Positions 63,308 to 64,000 of a stretch of DNA of 64,000 nt are shown one piece after another. The position numbers were made by a program, and so were the translations under genes. The notes below the pieces were generated by a model that saw only the letters and a program-made list of their open reading frames with translations, was not told the origin of the DNA and did not search any database. This DNA comes from Metellina segmentata (lineage: Eukaryota > Arthropoda > Arachnida > Araneae > Tetragnathidae). Within the stretch, counting starts at the first letter, position 1, and each line of letters starts with the position of its first letter. Where the stretch lies: positions 103,543,441 to 103,607,440 of the forward strand of contig OX375874.1 of assembly GCA_947359465.1 (NCBI GenBank), in the 5' to 3' direction.

Positions 63308-64000
63308 AGTTTATTGGATGAGGTAGTCTATGTTGTCCGAAAGGAAACTCATGACTGATATTATCTTTGACTGGGCTTGATCGTTGCTGGCTGTGTTTTT
63401 TGCCCATGCCGCATAATTAATATCTGATGGCTGCGTGAGATGATAACACGTTAGAGGGCATTTGAAGATGTAATGATTGGGCGTTCCTGTTTGTCCGCAG
63501 GTGCAGTTGCTAGAATTTGCCACATTGAATCGGCTCAAGTAGCTGGGGAAGGGTCCATGGCCTGTGAAATATGACGTGAGGTAGGGACCATACGGCTCTT
63601 TTCTGGGGTTGACTTTTGGGGAAAAAAAGTGAAGGTTCTCCTTCCGTTGTTCCTGTTTCACATTCCTCCTGCCATCTTTGCATGGCTGCCTTTTTCATTG
63701 AGCTCTTCACGTGACATTTTGATAGTTTGGCGGATACCTTGAAATCCGTTTCGCCCATTGCTGCTTCCTTGGCTAGCTGGTCAGCCCTTCATTTCCAATT
63801 ATGCCAATATGTGCTTTGACCCAGTTAATGAACGTGTTGTGGATATTATCTTGTAGTAGTGCTCTTATTTTTTAGGCAATGGAATTTTTGGTTTGAAATT
63901 GTTGTAGGGTTTTGACTGTGGAGAGGCTGTCTGTGAGAGTATTGCATTTATCGTAGTTTTGGTGCTGTGCCCAAGTAAGAGCAAAAAGGATTGCAAGTTT
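63308..64000 (-). pseudogene. C-terminal part of another R1/I-type LINE ORF2, cut by the window edge
   Basis: The minus strand reads RNase H remnants (LTDSLSTVKTLQQF near 63920; WVKAHIGIIGNE near 63820; DQLAKEAAMGETDF near 63750). These are followed by a C-terminal domain with YFTGHGPFPSYLSRF and the CTCGQTGTPNHYIFKCP zinc-like motif, ending in a stop near 63308. It is related to the LINE at 53968-60420 but clearly diverged from it, so it is another family. A stop and a frame change near 63660-63790 suggest decay. The rest lies beyond the window. Confidence 0.82.

Overview
This 64 kb window is eukaryotic, AT-rich and packed with transposable elements. It looks like arthropod nuclear DNA, most likely an arachnid and probably a spider. 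That is an inference from the style of the Ty3/Gypsy Gag-Pol proteins, the dense tRNA-headed SINEs and the Tc1/mariner/hAT debris. No bacterial or organellar genes are present. Only a few genes look like host genes. One is a NELF-E-like gene in two well supported exons (7565-7926 and 16586-17249). Two are intact tRNA-Val(AAC) genes (19842-19913 and 23444-23515, minus). Two are single-exon multi-pass membrane proteins (30675-31214 and 52211-52768, minus) that align to each other end to end and match no family I know.

Left part (1-24 kb): a Helentron-like 3' end (270-440); a TIR element with YqaJ/SWIM-type protein fragments (about 2363-3945); a hAT-like remnant (5438-6224); then the NELF-E-like gene. 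Its 8.7 kb intron holds a Helentron-like copy (9510-10096) and a complete Ty3/Gypsy element with seemingly identical LTRs (10979-16332). A 590 bp mariner relic follows (17900-18489), then long stretches with nothing recognisable apart from the two tRNA genes.

Middle part (24-39 kb): dominated by a tRNA-derived SINE of about 330 bp, called SINE-A here. It has an RNA polymerase III head (box A/box B) and many copies with clear target-site duplications. Its 3' half has become a 159-168 bp tandem satellite, and the surrounding block of about 1.63 kb is duplicated (35180-36811 and 36830-38461). Older copies carry a related body on a different tRNA-like head. Two broken Tc1 elements, a mariner fragment and an AT-rich minisatellite also lie here.

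Right part (39-64 kb): a Tc1 relic was split by an 11.8 kb hAT element (39310-51118, exact 8 bp target duplication). The hAT was itself invaded by a SINE-A and by an apparently intact Ty3/Gypsy element (39536-45772, uninterrupted Gag-Pol frame, 331 bp LTRs, 4 bp target duplication). Further right is a decayed R1/I-type LINE (about 53968-60420) with ORF1 zinc knuckles, endonuclease, RT, RNase H and a C-terminal Cys/His motif. Its RT has a 237 bp tandem triplication. The 3' end of this LINE also occurs at 25628-26561. Both copies abut the same SINE-A position just after the tRNA head, which suggests that this LINE uses tRNA-SINEs as a preferred landing site. The right edge carries the C-terminal end of another LINE on the minus strand.
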